A stretch of DNA of 19,293 nucleotides from Kuafuiihalomonas sp039024635 (GTDB lineage: Bacteria; Myxococcota; Kuafuiibacteriia; Kuafuiibacteriales; Kuafuiibacteriaceae): positions 1-19,293 of the forward strand of contig JBCCQA010000049.1 in NCBI GenBank assembly GCA_039024635.1. The letters run 5' to 3'. Every line of letters starts with the position of its first letter. The first letter of the stretch is position 1. The notes under the pieces are model-generated. The model was not told where the DNA came from and ran no database searches. It was given only the letters and a program-made list of their open reading frames with translations. Positions 8,574-15,613 of this stretch are shown here, one piece after another. The position numbers were made by a program, and so were the translations under genes.

Positions 8574-9703
8574 CTACTCGTCTTTGTGCGCTGAACGCGA
8601 CAGGAGCTTCTGAACGGCACCTTTCGTACGATCTTCTCCAGGTAGCCAGGCGGCGTAGTACTTCAGTGTTGTCTGAATCGACTTGTGGCCCAGTCTCCTT
8701 GATATATCTGGTAGCGGTGTTCCCGAAGAGAGTAACAGTGTGGCGTGAGTATGTCGGGCCCACTTGGGTGGGCTCTCCTCGCGAGGGACTCCAGAGGTTC
8801 TGTGGATGCGCTCCCACGTTTTGTAGATGGCATTCTTACGAACCAGAGTCCCAGTTCGCGACTTAAAGACAAGGTCCTTCGGGCCTTGCCGTGGACCGAG
8901 CTTCGACAGTGTTCTGGGGTCGGCGTAGATCGTCCTTCGCGAGCCAACGGTTTTGGTCGCCGTCAAAGAGAGGCTGTTGTCGTACTCCTGCAAGCCACGA
9001 CGAACATGGATCGTGTCGGTACCGATGTCCTGCCATTGGAGACCAAGAGCCTCCCCGGGGCGCAAACCAGTGTCGAAGATGAGATGTACAAGACCACCGT
9101 GTCGTTCTCCTGAGGCGGCTCTCTTCAGCTTGACGACCTCTTCCTCAGTGTAGACCCGAGTTCTGTGCCTCTCGATGCCTACATCGGCTCTTCTGCTTCG
9201 TCTCGGCTTGAACCTACGAGCAAGTGCCACCGTATTGCTCGGAAGCAATCCTTCGGCGACTGCGGCGTCGCAAGCGGTGCCAAGAACCTGCCATGCTATC
9301 TCTGCATCACGCTCTTGGGTAGCTTGCCTCAACTCTACTCCCCACTCCCGAACATCTGCGACGGACAACTGCGACGGACAACTGCGACAGCGGGACATGC
9401 TGAATGTCGCCCTTGCGATTGTTCCATGCATGAAAACGCCGCTTCGACGTGCTCTCAGCCACGTTCATCGACGCGATCACGCTGAGGACCTACTGGTCGA
9501 CGGGCGCGTCGCCCGAGGCAGGCGTTGGGCGAGGCTGGCTCGCAACCTTCGTCAGCTGCTGCTGGATCTTCTGCTTGAACTTCCCGCCGGGTTTTTCCCG
9601 TGAACACGGTTCGCCCGGTCGAGTCGGAACTAATCCGTCCCTCCCACCAGTTCTAAACTCGACCTCCCTTTCGTCGTCGGGCGCGCTTCGCGATCGTCGC
9701 CAT
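8574..9703 (-). pseudogene. int: Tyrosine recombinase (phage/ICE-type integrase), multiply disrupted
   Basis: Read leftward from the ATG at 9701-9703, the gene begins MATIAKRARRRKGGRV, hits TAG (9653-9655) and continues NWWEGRISSDSTGRTVFTGK with TRREVQ. It then changes frame near 9571-9580 to KIQQQLTKVASQPRPTPAS, hits TAG (9490-9492), and continues VLSVIASMNVAESTSKRRF as a SAM-like core-binding domain. It shifts frame again at a 13-bp tandem duplication (9356-9388) before DVREWGVEL. The catalytic domain from there to 8574 is in one frame and holds the tyrosine-recombinase residues: Arg in TGLRPGEALGL, Lys in TATKTVGSRR, Lys and Arg in KWARHTHA (Lys is an accepted alternative to His here), His in RLGHKS and Tyr in TLKYYA. 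The original protein would have been about 375 residues. Four lesions make it almost certainly inactive. An ATG start at 9431 exists in the last frame but would lack most of the DNA-binding half. Confidence 0.88.
9356..9388. repeat. 13-bp tandem duplication inside the integrase gene
   Basis: The plus strand reads CTGCGACGGACAA twice in a row, then CTGCGAC, giving about 2.5 copies with period 13. On the minus strand, the frame before it ends PLSQLSVA and the frame after it begins SQLSVADVREW. Removing exactly one 13-bp copy joins them into the typical integrase segment PLSQLSVADVREWGVEL. The duplication is therefore a direct cause of a frameshift, most simply by replication slippage. Confidence 0.85.
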
Positions 9704-9788
9704 GACGAATAGGCTAGCACTTCTGTCCTCCATCTGTCCGCCACCTTGCTGGTCGAGAGTTTCCGCCGCGTTCCGCGTGGCCTGAAAG

Positions 9789-9807
9789 AGCGGTCCCATA
9801 GACCGCT
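9789..9807. repeat. Perfect 7-bp inverted repeat upstream of integrase
   Basis: AGCGGTC, a 5-base CCATA spacer, then GACCGCT. It lies between the integrase start (9703) and the tRNA-Arg fragment (9862), in the attachment-site region. It could be a recombinase or excisionase arm site, an operator or a weak terminator. No T-run follows on the plus strand and only CTTT on the minus strand, so a terminator is not favoured. Confidence 0.4.
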
Positions 9808-9861
9808 GAAAACACTGACGTATTCGGAACAGCCAGGAAGGCGGTGGAACCAGATGGAACC

Positions 9862-9914
9862 CGAGTGTTGGCCTCCGAAGCCAAAGGCCGCAGGTTCGAA
9901 TCCTGCCATCCGCG
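9862..9914 (+). pseudogene. tRNA-Arg(CCG) 3' fragment, probable attachment-site half
   Basis: The anticodon arm is perfect: TTGGC, loop CTCCGAA with anticodon CCG (9873-9875), then GCCAA. After a short variable region comes a perfect T-arm, GCAGG-TTCGAAT-CCTGC (9890-9906), then the acceptor 3' strand CATCCGC and G. The D-arm 5' side is missing: upstream sequence cannot form a D-stem and lacks U8. If a 5' acceptor is read at 9841-9847 (GCGGTGG), only 5 of 7 pairs form. The feature is therefore either a 3' fragment or a decayed full gene of 74 nt. A tRNA 3' half about 160 bp from an integrase start is the classic product of integration into a tRNA gene. Because the fragment's own 5' part is replaced by foreign sequence on its left, the element should lie to the left and native chromosome to the right. 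Confidence 0.75.
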
Positions 9915-9917
9915 TCC

Positions 9918-10357
9918 GGATAGTATTGAGGTTTCAGGATGCATCGCAACGAGCGTTGCGGCTGTCCGCTACCTGTCCTTCACTTTGATTTCCGCATTCC
10001 TTCCAAGATCCGCCAGCATATGCCGGCTGTCGAGCTGGCCAGGTTTCCTTCGACTTCCTTCCTCTGTCTCACGACCACGTCAGAAGGGTGGGGGTTCGGC
10101 CGCAGCTCGTCGCTGGCGACGCAGGGGGAGCTCCGTGCGTTCCCACACCGGAGTAGGTGCCGGTCCGGAGCACCTCGACAGGGCTCACGCGGAAGGGGGA
10201 CCCACCAAGGCTTCCGTGCCGCCGCCTCCAGCAAGCCAGGTCAGCGGGTCTGGGGTCCTGTGGCCCGAGAAAGGGGAAGGGCTCTATCTTGAGCGGCCCG
10301 CACGCTGCCGGCGAAACCGGGCGGGCTGAGACCTGGTGCCGATAGGCCGCGTCGCTG
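9918..10357. other. Non-coding stretch right of the tRNA fragment
   Basis: About 440 bp without a recognisable gene. Open frames occur on both strands but show no familiar domain, and none has a convincing ribosome binding site with a full-length product. No repeat or RNA gene was recognised. It also serves as the downstream region of the leftward DUF6933 gene, where I could not identify a hairpin with a T-run. Confidence 0.4.
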
Positions 10358-11161
10358 TCAGCCAGGAAGTCGAGCGAGAAGAGTCTCCATGGCATCTTGA
10401 GGTCTGTGTCCCTGGAGACCCTTGATCATGGGCGTTCCGTTGAGCCCTCGGGACAACTTGGCTAGGTCCAGACGGGCAAGTCCGTGTGCACGCTCGACGG
10501 CGACCTCTGCGAGGAAGGCAAGGTCGTTCATCGACCCCACGATGCTGCGGTTTCGCGTCTTGCACAATCGGAGCGAGGGAGTTGCAACCGGCAAGAGCTT
10601 TTGGACCCCTTCGAGGTCGTTGGCGTTCAAACCAGCACGGAGACCATCTACGAAGCCCGATGCCAAGGTAGCAGGGGTCAGAGGTCTCAGCGCCAACAGT
10701 GGTACGCAGAACAACGTGGGGCTGTGGCACATAAACACGCAGAGACGTCCGTCGATTCTCCGCAACGTGGCATGCCATTCGTGATGTGGGTCCGCTTCCT
10801 CCGAGGGAGGGACAGGCTTTGCACCGAGAGCCTTCAGGAGAGAGGCTGTTGCGCAGACGGTCAACTCCGTGAATGCGCCCGGTCCTGGCTGGGCGGCCGG
10901 CTCCTCGGAAGGGCGTGATACGCCCTCGCCGGTTTCAGTGCGTTTGCCCCTCAGGATACCATCCGCGACGCGTCGGCCGGTCTCGGTCAGCCGAGCCGTC
11001 GTCCCTTGCTCCGAGACGCTGGCTAGGATCCAACCCTCGGTGCTGAGGGTGGGGGCGAGGAGCTTGGGCAGCTGGCCAGGTGCCGAGCCTCCCTCAAGCT
11101 CCAGCAAACGAAGCAGCGCCAAGGCAGCTCGTCCCAGCTCCAAGGCCTTCTCTTGGTCCAC
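10358..11161 (-). CDS. DUF6933 domain protein with possible winged-helix N-terminus
   Basis: This 267-residue protein has two parts. Residues about 5-72 (GRAALALLRLLELEGG, GWILASV, ARLTETGRRVADG) have the helix-helix-wing pattern seen in small winged-helix domains. Residues about 98-245 match DUF6933: TELTVCATASLLKALGAK, EWHATLRRIDGRLCVFMCHS with PTLFCV, ASGFVDGLRAGL, and KTRNRSIVGSMNDLAFLAEV. DUF6933 has no established function that I can name. A Pro/Glu-rich linker (about 78-96) joins the parts. The start is a GTG at 11161 without a clear ribosome binding site, so the true start may differ. It is the first gene on the chromosomal side of the tRNA fragment, and its neighbours do not suggest a role. 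Confidence 0.7.
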   Translation of the reverse strand: MDQEKALELGRAALALLRLLELEGGSAPGQLPKLLAPTLSTEGWILASVSEQGTTARLTETGRRVADGILRGKRTETGEGVSRPSEEPAAQPGPGAFTELTVCATASLLKALGAKPVPPSEEADPHHEWHATLRRIDGRLCVFMCHSPTLFCVPLLALRPLTPATLASGFVDGLRAGLNANDLEGVQKLLPVATPSLRLCKTRNRSIVGSMNDLAFLAEVAVERAHGLARLDLAKLSRGLNGTPMIKGLQGHRPQDAMETLLARLPG

Positions 11162-11405
11162 GGCTCAGATCTGGTGGGGCAGGACTGCCCTTTCGTCCAA
11201 TCGAAACGACCCGATCTCCTGTGGTACTCCCTACGCGCGTGGGTGCTGCTTAGGCCCCCTCTTCTTTATCACCTCAGCATGGACTTCATTGCCCGGTGAG
11301 GTACCCAGGCCTCGTGGGGCGATAGCCATGAAGGCGAGACCCCGAAGCTTCCGGTCAACTCCGGCATCATCGCGGATGAAGTGGGACGTCTCATTGCGAG
11401 CGAGT

Positions 11406-12236
11406 CTACGAACATGGTTTCCGCGCGACCATGATCGCGCCCGGCACCGTCAGCTCGAGCTCACCGGCCTCGGCTGCGTGCGAGTTCAGCCGCGCCTCGA
11501 GCTCGCCGAGGATCCCTGGGCGTTCGTCCTCAGGCACCAGAGTTGCCCATGCAGGGAGGAAGGCCAGGCGGATGAACCAGTGACTGAGGACGGCCGTCCC
11601 ATCGGCGAAACGCATGCGGAACGACGTCGCCTCGGCTCGCGTGACCTCCAGCCCAGCCTCCGCGAAGGCGGCGCGCATTCCGTCGAGGGTTCCGCGCGCG
11701 GCTTCATGTTGGTCGAGCGCCACGGTCGAGAGCCCGCGGTCCAACAGCACGCTGCGGTAGACGCCATAGAGCTCGCGCATGTGACCCGAGAGGTTCGTAG
11801 ACAGGAGTAGGGTTCCGCCCCGACAAAGCACCCGCTCGCACTCCCGCAGCGCGACCTGCGAATCGTCGAAGTTGTGGATGCCTAGGTTGCACACGACGAC
11901 GTCGAATCTGCCATCCGCGAGCGGGAGAGCTTCGGCCCGACCGGGGACCACCTCGACGTTCTCGATGCCTCGAAACTGCAGCTTGCGACGAAGGCGCTCC
12001 AACGCTTCGGACCACGGATCCAGGGCGACGACTTGGCTGTCGCGGCCAGCTCGCTCCGCGAGCTCGACGCTCAAAAAGCCCGTGCCGCATCCCAGGTCGA
12101 GGATCCGCTGACCGCGCAGCAAGGGAACGAGCTCGAGCAGGCGAAGTCCAAAGGGGGCCGACCACAGAGGGAGCTGGTCGTAGATGTCGACGAAGCCCGC
12201 GGTGGTGGGATCGATGGGGGAGAGATCGGGGCTCAT
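11406..12236 (-). CDS. Class I SAM-dependent methyltransferase (UbiE/Methyltransf_11-like)
   Basis: A 276-residue cytosolic enzyme with a Rossmann-type methyltransferase fold. Motif I is ILDLGCGTGFLSVELA (residues 45-60), which binds S-adenosylmethionine. The acidic residue after strand 2 is D73 in VVALDP. NVEVVPGRAEALPL (about 93-106) is motif III-like, and FDVVVCNLGIHNF (111-123) is motif IV. GGTLLLSTNLSGHM follows as the next core strand. The C-terminal half (RAEATSFRMRFADGTAVLSH) probably forms the substrate cap. The class covers quinone, small-molecule and lipid methylation, and the substrate cannot be told from sequence. The ATG at 12236 begins MSPDLSPIDPTTAGFVDIYD; there is no close partner gene. 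Confidence 0.88.
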   Translation of the reverse strand: MSPDLSPIDPTTAGFVDIYDQLPLWSAPFGLRLLELVPLLRGQRILDLGCGTGFLSVELAERAGRDSQVVALDPWSEALERLRRKLQFRGIENVEVVPGRAEALPLADGRFDVVVCNLGIHNFDDSQVALRECERVLCRGGTLLLSTNLSGHMRELYGVYRSVLLDRGLSTVALDQHEAARGTLDGMRAAFAEAGLEVTRAEATSFRMRFADGTAVLSHWFIRLAFLPAWATLVPEDERPGILGELEARLNSHAAEAGELELTVPGAIMVARKPCS

Positions 12237-12735
12237 CCACCCAACTCTCTCCCGAGTTGGTACCTGAGGCGAGCTTCCGCGGCCTTCGTGCGCCCCGCAG
12301 CAACAGGTTCGACCGAAAGCCTCATTCCCGCCGGAGAGGACGCCACCGTCAGGAAACGCTGGCGCGACGACGCCCCGCCTAGACCCGGCTCGCCGGATAC
12401 CTCGCTTGCGCCTTCTGTTTGAGCTCCTCGTTGAAGCCCTCGTCGCTGCTCCGGAACCGTATCGCTAGCTGGACCCCAGTGGACCAGCATGCAGCCCGCC
12501 TCTTGCTCTCGCTCCGATGTGTCGAGGGTCCATCCCCGCCTTGCGGACCATTTCGTGCAGGCCACCGCCTTGGCGTGTGTGTGGTTTCTTCCGGCGGGCC
12601 CGGACGTGAAGGCTGACAGTACTCTCGGGGAGCGGTTCAGTTGTACCGAGGCCGTCGGAAGCTCTACGCGCTTCGCGATGAGGGTACTGCTGGTCTTGCG
12701 TCTCGACATCCTTGGACCCAAGTAGTCAACGCAAC
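12237..12735. other. Non-coding stretch with no recognised gene
   Basis: About 500 bp upstream of the methyltransferase. A leftward frame spans 12233-12721 but has no recognisable domain, low-complexity basic composition and overlap with the methyltransferase start, so I do not call it. The right end joins the truncated IS30 transposase fragment, and this stretch may be related debris. Expected later IS30 motifs (the ERP.EVEDR..PGHWEGDL region) are not seen in any frame. Confidence 0.45.
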
Positions 12736-13086
12736 ACCTCGTCGAGTGCTTCGGCGGGCGTCTTCCAGCGAGCCCCGGGCCTGGACAAACAGGGCGCGGT
12801 AGATGCTTTCATGCGAGATGTGCATGCCGGGGTCCTCGAACTCGACTCGGGTCGAGCCTGCGACTTGCCCAGGCGACCAGTCCACCAGGAGTTTCTCGAC
12901 GACGAACGCTCTAAGGCGACGATTCTCGCCCCGCTCGAGCTTACCGAGCTTCGGACGGCGAGCTTTGTCCCACGCGCGTCGATTGGCGTGGTCCGCTCTG
13001 TATCGGAATCGACCCTCGTTGCGCGCGACCTCGTAACAGATGGTCGACGGAGGCCTTCGAAGCGCCCTTACAATGCTGGGGATGGA
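12736..13086 (-). pseudogene. IS30-family transposase N-terminal fragment
   Basis: One minus-strand frame reads ESIPSIVRALRRPPSTICYE, then VARNEGRFRYRADHANRRAW and DKARRPK, a helix-turn-helix region typical of IS30 transposases ('...IA..LGR.PSTVSRE..RN'). It continues with LRAFVVEKLLVDWSPGQVAG and MHISHESIYRALFVQARGSL, which match the IS30 'W.PeQIAG' and 'vSHETIYR.lf.QARG.L' blocks. There is no start codon upstream in this frame, and homology ends after RRSTRRGV, well before the DDE catalytic domain. It is a truncated, inactive remnant. Confidence 0.82.
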
Positions 13087-13088
13087 CT

Positions 13089-13169
13089 CTCGGCCTCCAT
13101 GGTCTTACGACCCAGCACGCGCTCGAGCTCCTTGATCCGATTCTTGAGCTCCTTCACCTCGCGCTCGGG
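13089..13169 (-). pseudogene. IS3-family OrfA C-terminal coiled-coil fragment
   Basis: The minus strand reads PEREVKELKNRIKELERVLG followed by RKTMEAE. This is the leucine-zipper tail of IS3-family OrfA, where 'ELK..I.ELER.LGRKTME.EILKEAL' is typical. The similarity stops after MEAE, and the IS30 fragment begins 3 bp further on in another frame. The piece lies just downstream of the thymidylate-kinase-like gene's stop (13193). It may record an IS30 insertion into an IS3 copy followed by deletion. Confidence 0.68.
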
Positions 13170-13192
13170 GAAGCGGGTCGAATTGGGGAGCT

Positions 13193-13843
13193 TCAGTCCT
13201 CCAGAAAGAGCCCGCCGGTCTCTTCCATCCAGTCCGCGATACGGTCTGCTGCCGCATCGACGTCATCGTCGCTGATGTCGACCCTGAGAGTCTGAAGCGT
13301 CGATTCCCAAACCAGCGCCTCCATGTGCGCCTGCTCTACGACGAAGCGCTGCAGGTCGTCGTATTGTGCAGGGTTGCCCGAAACCTCCAGGCGCTTGCGT
13401 CGGGCTTCGGCAAAGGATCCGGGGTGTCGGTGGATGTACACGAGTCGATAGTTGAGAGCCACGAGCCGTCTTTCGAGCCAATCGAAGTCGACGTCCCGAG
13501 CGTTGTAGAGACGCTGGTGAAGCTTCGTGGACAGGTGGAAACGGTCGATGATCCAGGAGTAGTAGCGCTGGAGCTCCATCAACTTGATCCAGGTCCGGTA
13601 GGTTTCGAGCGCCCCCTCTTCCTCTTCGGGGGCGTAGTTGATGAGCCCACGGCCCCACGGTTGGGGGGTCAAGCCGCACCACTCCGCGGAGATCACGGGA
13701 GAATGATAGCGGTACTTGCGAACCCCTACGATGCGAGGATGTTCGTTGAGGGCGAAGGCAAGATCCGTCTTGTGCGTGAGTCTGGTCCCTTCGAGGATCA
13801 ACTTGGGGACCATCTTCTTTCCCATGCAGTTGGCGTCATCCAT
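13193..13843 (-). CDS. Thymidylate-kinase-like P-loop protein with altered Walker A
   Basis: About 217 residues from the ATG at 13843. The fold looks like the P-loop nucleotide-kinase group. A deviant Walker A, LEGTRLTHKTDL, has His where GxxxxGKT has its second Gly, but keeps the Lys-Thr pair. WIIDRFHLSTKLHQ matches the DR[FY]xxS motif of thymidylate kinases. A basic, LID-like segment (ARRKRLEVSGNPAQYDDLQRFV) follows. The ending VDAAADRIADWMEETGGLF resembles the last helices of the group. I do not assign a substrate. In-frame starts also exist at 13852 (GTG), 13825 and 13813; the last gives MVPKLILEG directly at the P-loop strand, with GGAAAG close upstream, and could be the true start. Its 3' end touches IS debris but the protein seems complete. 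Confidence 0.75.
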   Translation of the reverse strand: MDDANCMGKKMVPKLILEGTRLTHKTDLAFALNEHPRIVGVRKYRYHSPVISAEWCGLTPQPWGRGLINYAPEEEEGALETYRTWIKLMELQRYYSWIIDRFHLSTKLHQRLYNARDVDFDWLERRLVALNYRLVYIHRHPGSFAEARRKRLEVSGNPAQYDDLQRFVVEQAHMEALVWESTLQTLRVDISDDDVDAAADRIADWMEETGGLFLED

Positions 13844-13923
13844 GGTCGTCACGCGGAGGCAAGCATCTACGAGAACCGTTTGCCTGGAGGCCTCTCGAAA
13901 GCGATCGATTAGGGGACGATGGA

Positions 13924-14340
13924 CTAATCTCTGTTTCTTCGGACCCGATTGGGCGGTCTGAATCGATGGTAGGTGAAGGCGCTCTGAACGCAGGTTCGAA
14001 TGGCTTCCTCAGGGAGAGGTACGCCAGGCTTCGGGAGAAGCGCTCGCTTTCCGACAAAGTCGAACGCGTCTTCGAACTCGAGACGGAACATGTCGACGAG
14101 ACTCGTCGAGCACGTCACGAACAGAGCGGCACGATCGGGTTGCTCCTTGAGTCGACCCAAACGGACCGTCGTTCCCCCATGGAGTGGACGGTAGGCAGGC
14201 TGTCCCCACTTCAGGCTTTCGACCAGGTCCGGAATGCTCTCGTGGGCGGCGGCTTGGAAAATCAAGCTCCGCATGCGCAGGAGGTCACGCCGGACAGATG
14301 GTGGGCAGTCCTGGAAGGCACGCCGAACGTCGTCGTTCAT
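13924..14340 (-). CDS. DUF1801 domain protein
   Basis: About 138 residues from the ATG at 14340 (MNDDVRRAFQDCPPSVRRDL). It matches the DUF1801 pattern: paired 'F..CPP.VR..LL.MR.LI...A', then LVESLKWGQPAYRP (the conserved ETLKWGqPsY-like block), GTTVRLGRLKEQPDRAALFV, and a C-terminal EEAIRTCVQSAFTYHRFR. Members are small cytosolic proteins of the YdhG/YjbR-like class without a settled biochemical role. A GTG at 14376 in the same frame would add 12 residues. I prefer the ATG because GAAG lies just upstream and the family usually starts here. It is the leftward gene facing oxyR, with about 236 bp between the two starts. Confidence 0.82.
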   Translation of the reverse strand: MNDDVRRAFQDCPPSVRRDLLRMRSLIFQAAAHESIPDLVESLKWGQPAYRPLHGGTTVRLGRLKEQPDRAALFVTCSTSLVDMFRLEFEDAFDFVGKRALLPKPGVPLPEEAIRTCVQSAFTYHRFRPPNRVRRNRD

Positions 14341-14576
14341 CTTCGGCGCCCGTGTTGGCGGTCCAACGTTTTCCACTGGTCAAGGCCTAGTCCATTCGGC
14401 GCAGGCGAAGCAATCTGCGACTTGATGGCCGGACAGTGAGGCGGCTTCGAAGAGATCCACAGAGCAACTAGCTGAAAGCCCCAAACGGGCCCTCTATGCG
14501 ATCCAGGTGGGCGTCACCCATCTGTTCCCAGGAGAGCTCTGGTTGATCAAGAGGCTACGCTGATTGACCTAGGGTC
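14341..14576. promoter_or_regulatory. Divergent intergenic region between DUF1801 gene and oxyR
   Basis: The DUF1801 gene reads leftward and the oxyR-like gene rightward, so this stretch should hold both promoters. LysR regulators commonly autoregulate from such a region. I could not pick out a convincing T-N11-A palindrome or -35/-10 boxes by eye. Confidence 0.4.
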
Positions 14577-15485
14577 ATGGAAGTTTCGGGACGACCGCTG
14601 CCCTTTAGTCTGCGTCAGCTCCAGTACGTCGTCGCCATCGAGGAGCAGAGGAGCTTCTCGAAAGCGGCGAGGTCGTGTCGCGTCAGCCAGCCAGGCCTGT
14701 CTTCCCAGGTGGCCCTACTCGAAGAGCAGCTCGGTGTTCAGATCTTCGAACGGTCCCGGCGAGGTGTGGTCCTGACGCGGGCGGGCGAGGCTCTAATCGA
14801 ACAGGGGCGGCGGATCCTCCAAGCCAGCACCGAGATGTGCCAGATGGCCGAGGAGGCGAGGGCGCCTTGGTCGGCGACGTGGCGTTTTGGGATCATCCCG
14901 ACCTTGGCGCCCTACGTTCTGCCTCAGCTGGCGCGCTCGCTTCGACGGGTACATCCCAGGCTCAAGATTCAATGGCGGGAGGCCACCACACCCGAACTGG
15001 TCGAGCTGGTTTCGGCCGGCAAGCTCGAGGCAGCCGTCCTGGCCCTGGAGGCCGACCTGGGGTCCTTGAGCTACGTCGCAGTCATGCGGGATCCTTTCGT
15101 TCTGGCCGTCGCGCGCTCCCATCGGTGGGCGAACAGCCGCCGTCGGATCGCCCTCCATGCTCTGGACTCGGAGCGCCTACTTCTTCTGGAGGACGAGCAC
15201 TGCTTGCGGCAGCAGGCGCTGACCGTGTGTCGACGCTCCGGAGCGGAAGGGGGCACCTACGAAGCGACGAGTCTGCCCACACTATTGGAGATGGTGGCCG
15301 ACGGCGACGGGGTGACCATCTTGCCGACGGTCGCCGTGCCCGCGGTCCGAAGAGACCGACGGATCAGGCTCTTGGAGCTCCAGAAGCCGGCCCCCTATCG
15401 AACGATTGGCCTGGCCTGGCGTGGGCAGTCTGCTCTGGAGACCGAGTTGCTAGAGGTCGCAGAGCTGTTCGAGCAAGGCCTCTAG
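14577..15485 (+). CDS. oxyR: OxyR-like LysR-family hydrogen peroxide sensor
   Basis: A 302-residue LysR-type regulator. The N-terminal winged helix-turn-helix (about 11-70) reads LRQLQYVVAIEEQRSFSKAA, then VSQPGLSSQVALLEEQLGVQ and FERSRRGVVLTRAGEAL. The effector domain carries the OxyR redox pair: C209 and C218 in LLLEDEHCLRQQALTVC, nine residues apart as in E. coli C199 and C208. In OxyR these form a disulphide upon H2O2 and switch on catalase and peroxidase genes. Both cysteines and the flanking H-C-L-R...AL pattern are present, so it is called OxyR rather than a generic LysR. The ATG at 14577 is preceded by AGGG. katG follows on the same strand after 128 bp and is the probable target. The same-strand layout also allows read-through from oxyR into katG. 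Confidence 0.92.
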   Translation: MEVSGRPLPFSLRQLQYVVAIEEQRSFSKAARSCRVSQPGLSSQVALLEEQLGVQIFERSRRGVVLTRAGEALIEQGRRILQASTEMCQMAEEARAPWSATWRFGIIPTLAPYVLPQLARSLRRVHPRLKIQWREATTPELVELVSAGKLEAAVLALEADLGSLSYVAVMRDPFVLAVARSHRWANSRRRIALHALDSERLLLLEDEHCLRQQALTVCRRSGAEGGTYEATSLPTLLEMVADGDGVTILPTVAVPAVRRDRRIRLLELQKPAPYRTIGLAWRGQSALETELLEVAELFEQGL

Positions 15486-15613
15486 GCAGGTCCAACCTTT
15501 CATAAGAGAGAATTATCGTGATCTTAGTCTATTGAGATTGGACTTGAAGCTGGTGCTCCTTGATTCTCTCTTTCGTGCCCGGTCGTTGGGCGAGCAGAAG
15601 GAAGACGAGAGCC
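15486..15613 (+). promoter_or_regulatory. katG: oxyR-katG intergenic region, probable katG promoter
   Basis: This 128-bp gap holds an AT-rich block, TAAGAGAGAATTATCGTGAT then CTTAGTCTATTGAGATTGG, unlike the GC-rich surroundings. Half-site-like ATCG and CTAT elements recall the OxyR ATAG-N7-CTAT pattern, but the spacing is not clean, so an OxyR site is only a suggestion. The katG ribosome binding site is AAGGAAGA, just upstream of the ATG at 15614. Confidence 0.5.

Noticed and set aside
9841..9914. A complete, functional 74-nt tRNA-Arg(CCG)
   Set aside because: The length fits and 5 of 7 acceptor pairs form, but the D-stem cannot pair and U8 is missing, so a 3' fragment or pseudogene is the better reading.
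9490..9949. Minus-strand frames reading AGFEPAAFGFGG and DSNLRPLASEAN
   Set aside because: These are typical antisense translations of a tRNA gene; the upper part covers the tRNA-Arg fragment and the lower part is integrase pseudogene sequence.
11208..11405. Minus-strand frame downstream of the methyltransferase ending EVIKKRGPKQHPRA
   Set aside because: It lacks a start with a ribosome binding site and I recognise no family; it is too short to support as a gene.
12233..12721. 162-residue minus-strand frame upstream of the methyltransferase
   Set aside because: It overlaps the methyltransferase start, shows no domain and is biased in composition; it is more likely debris beside the IS30 fragment.
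15503..15535. A firm OxyR operator upstream of katG
   Set aside because: ATCG and CTAT elements are present, but the ATAG-N7-CTAT spacing is not met, so it is kept only as a suggestion in the promoter entry.
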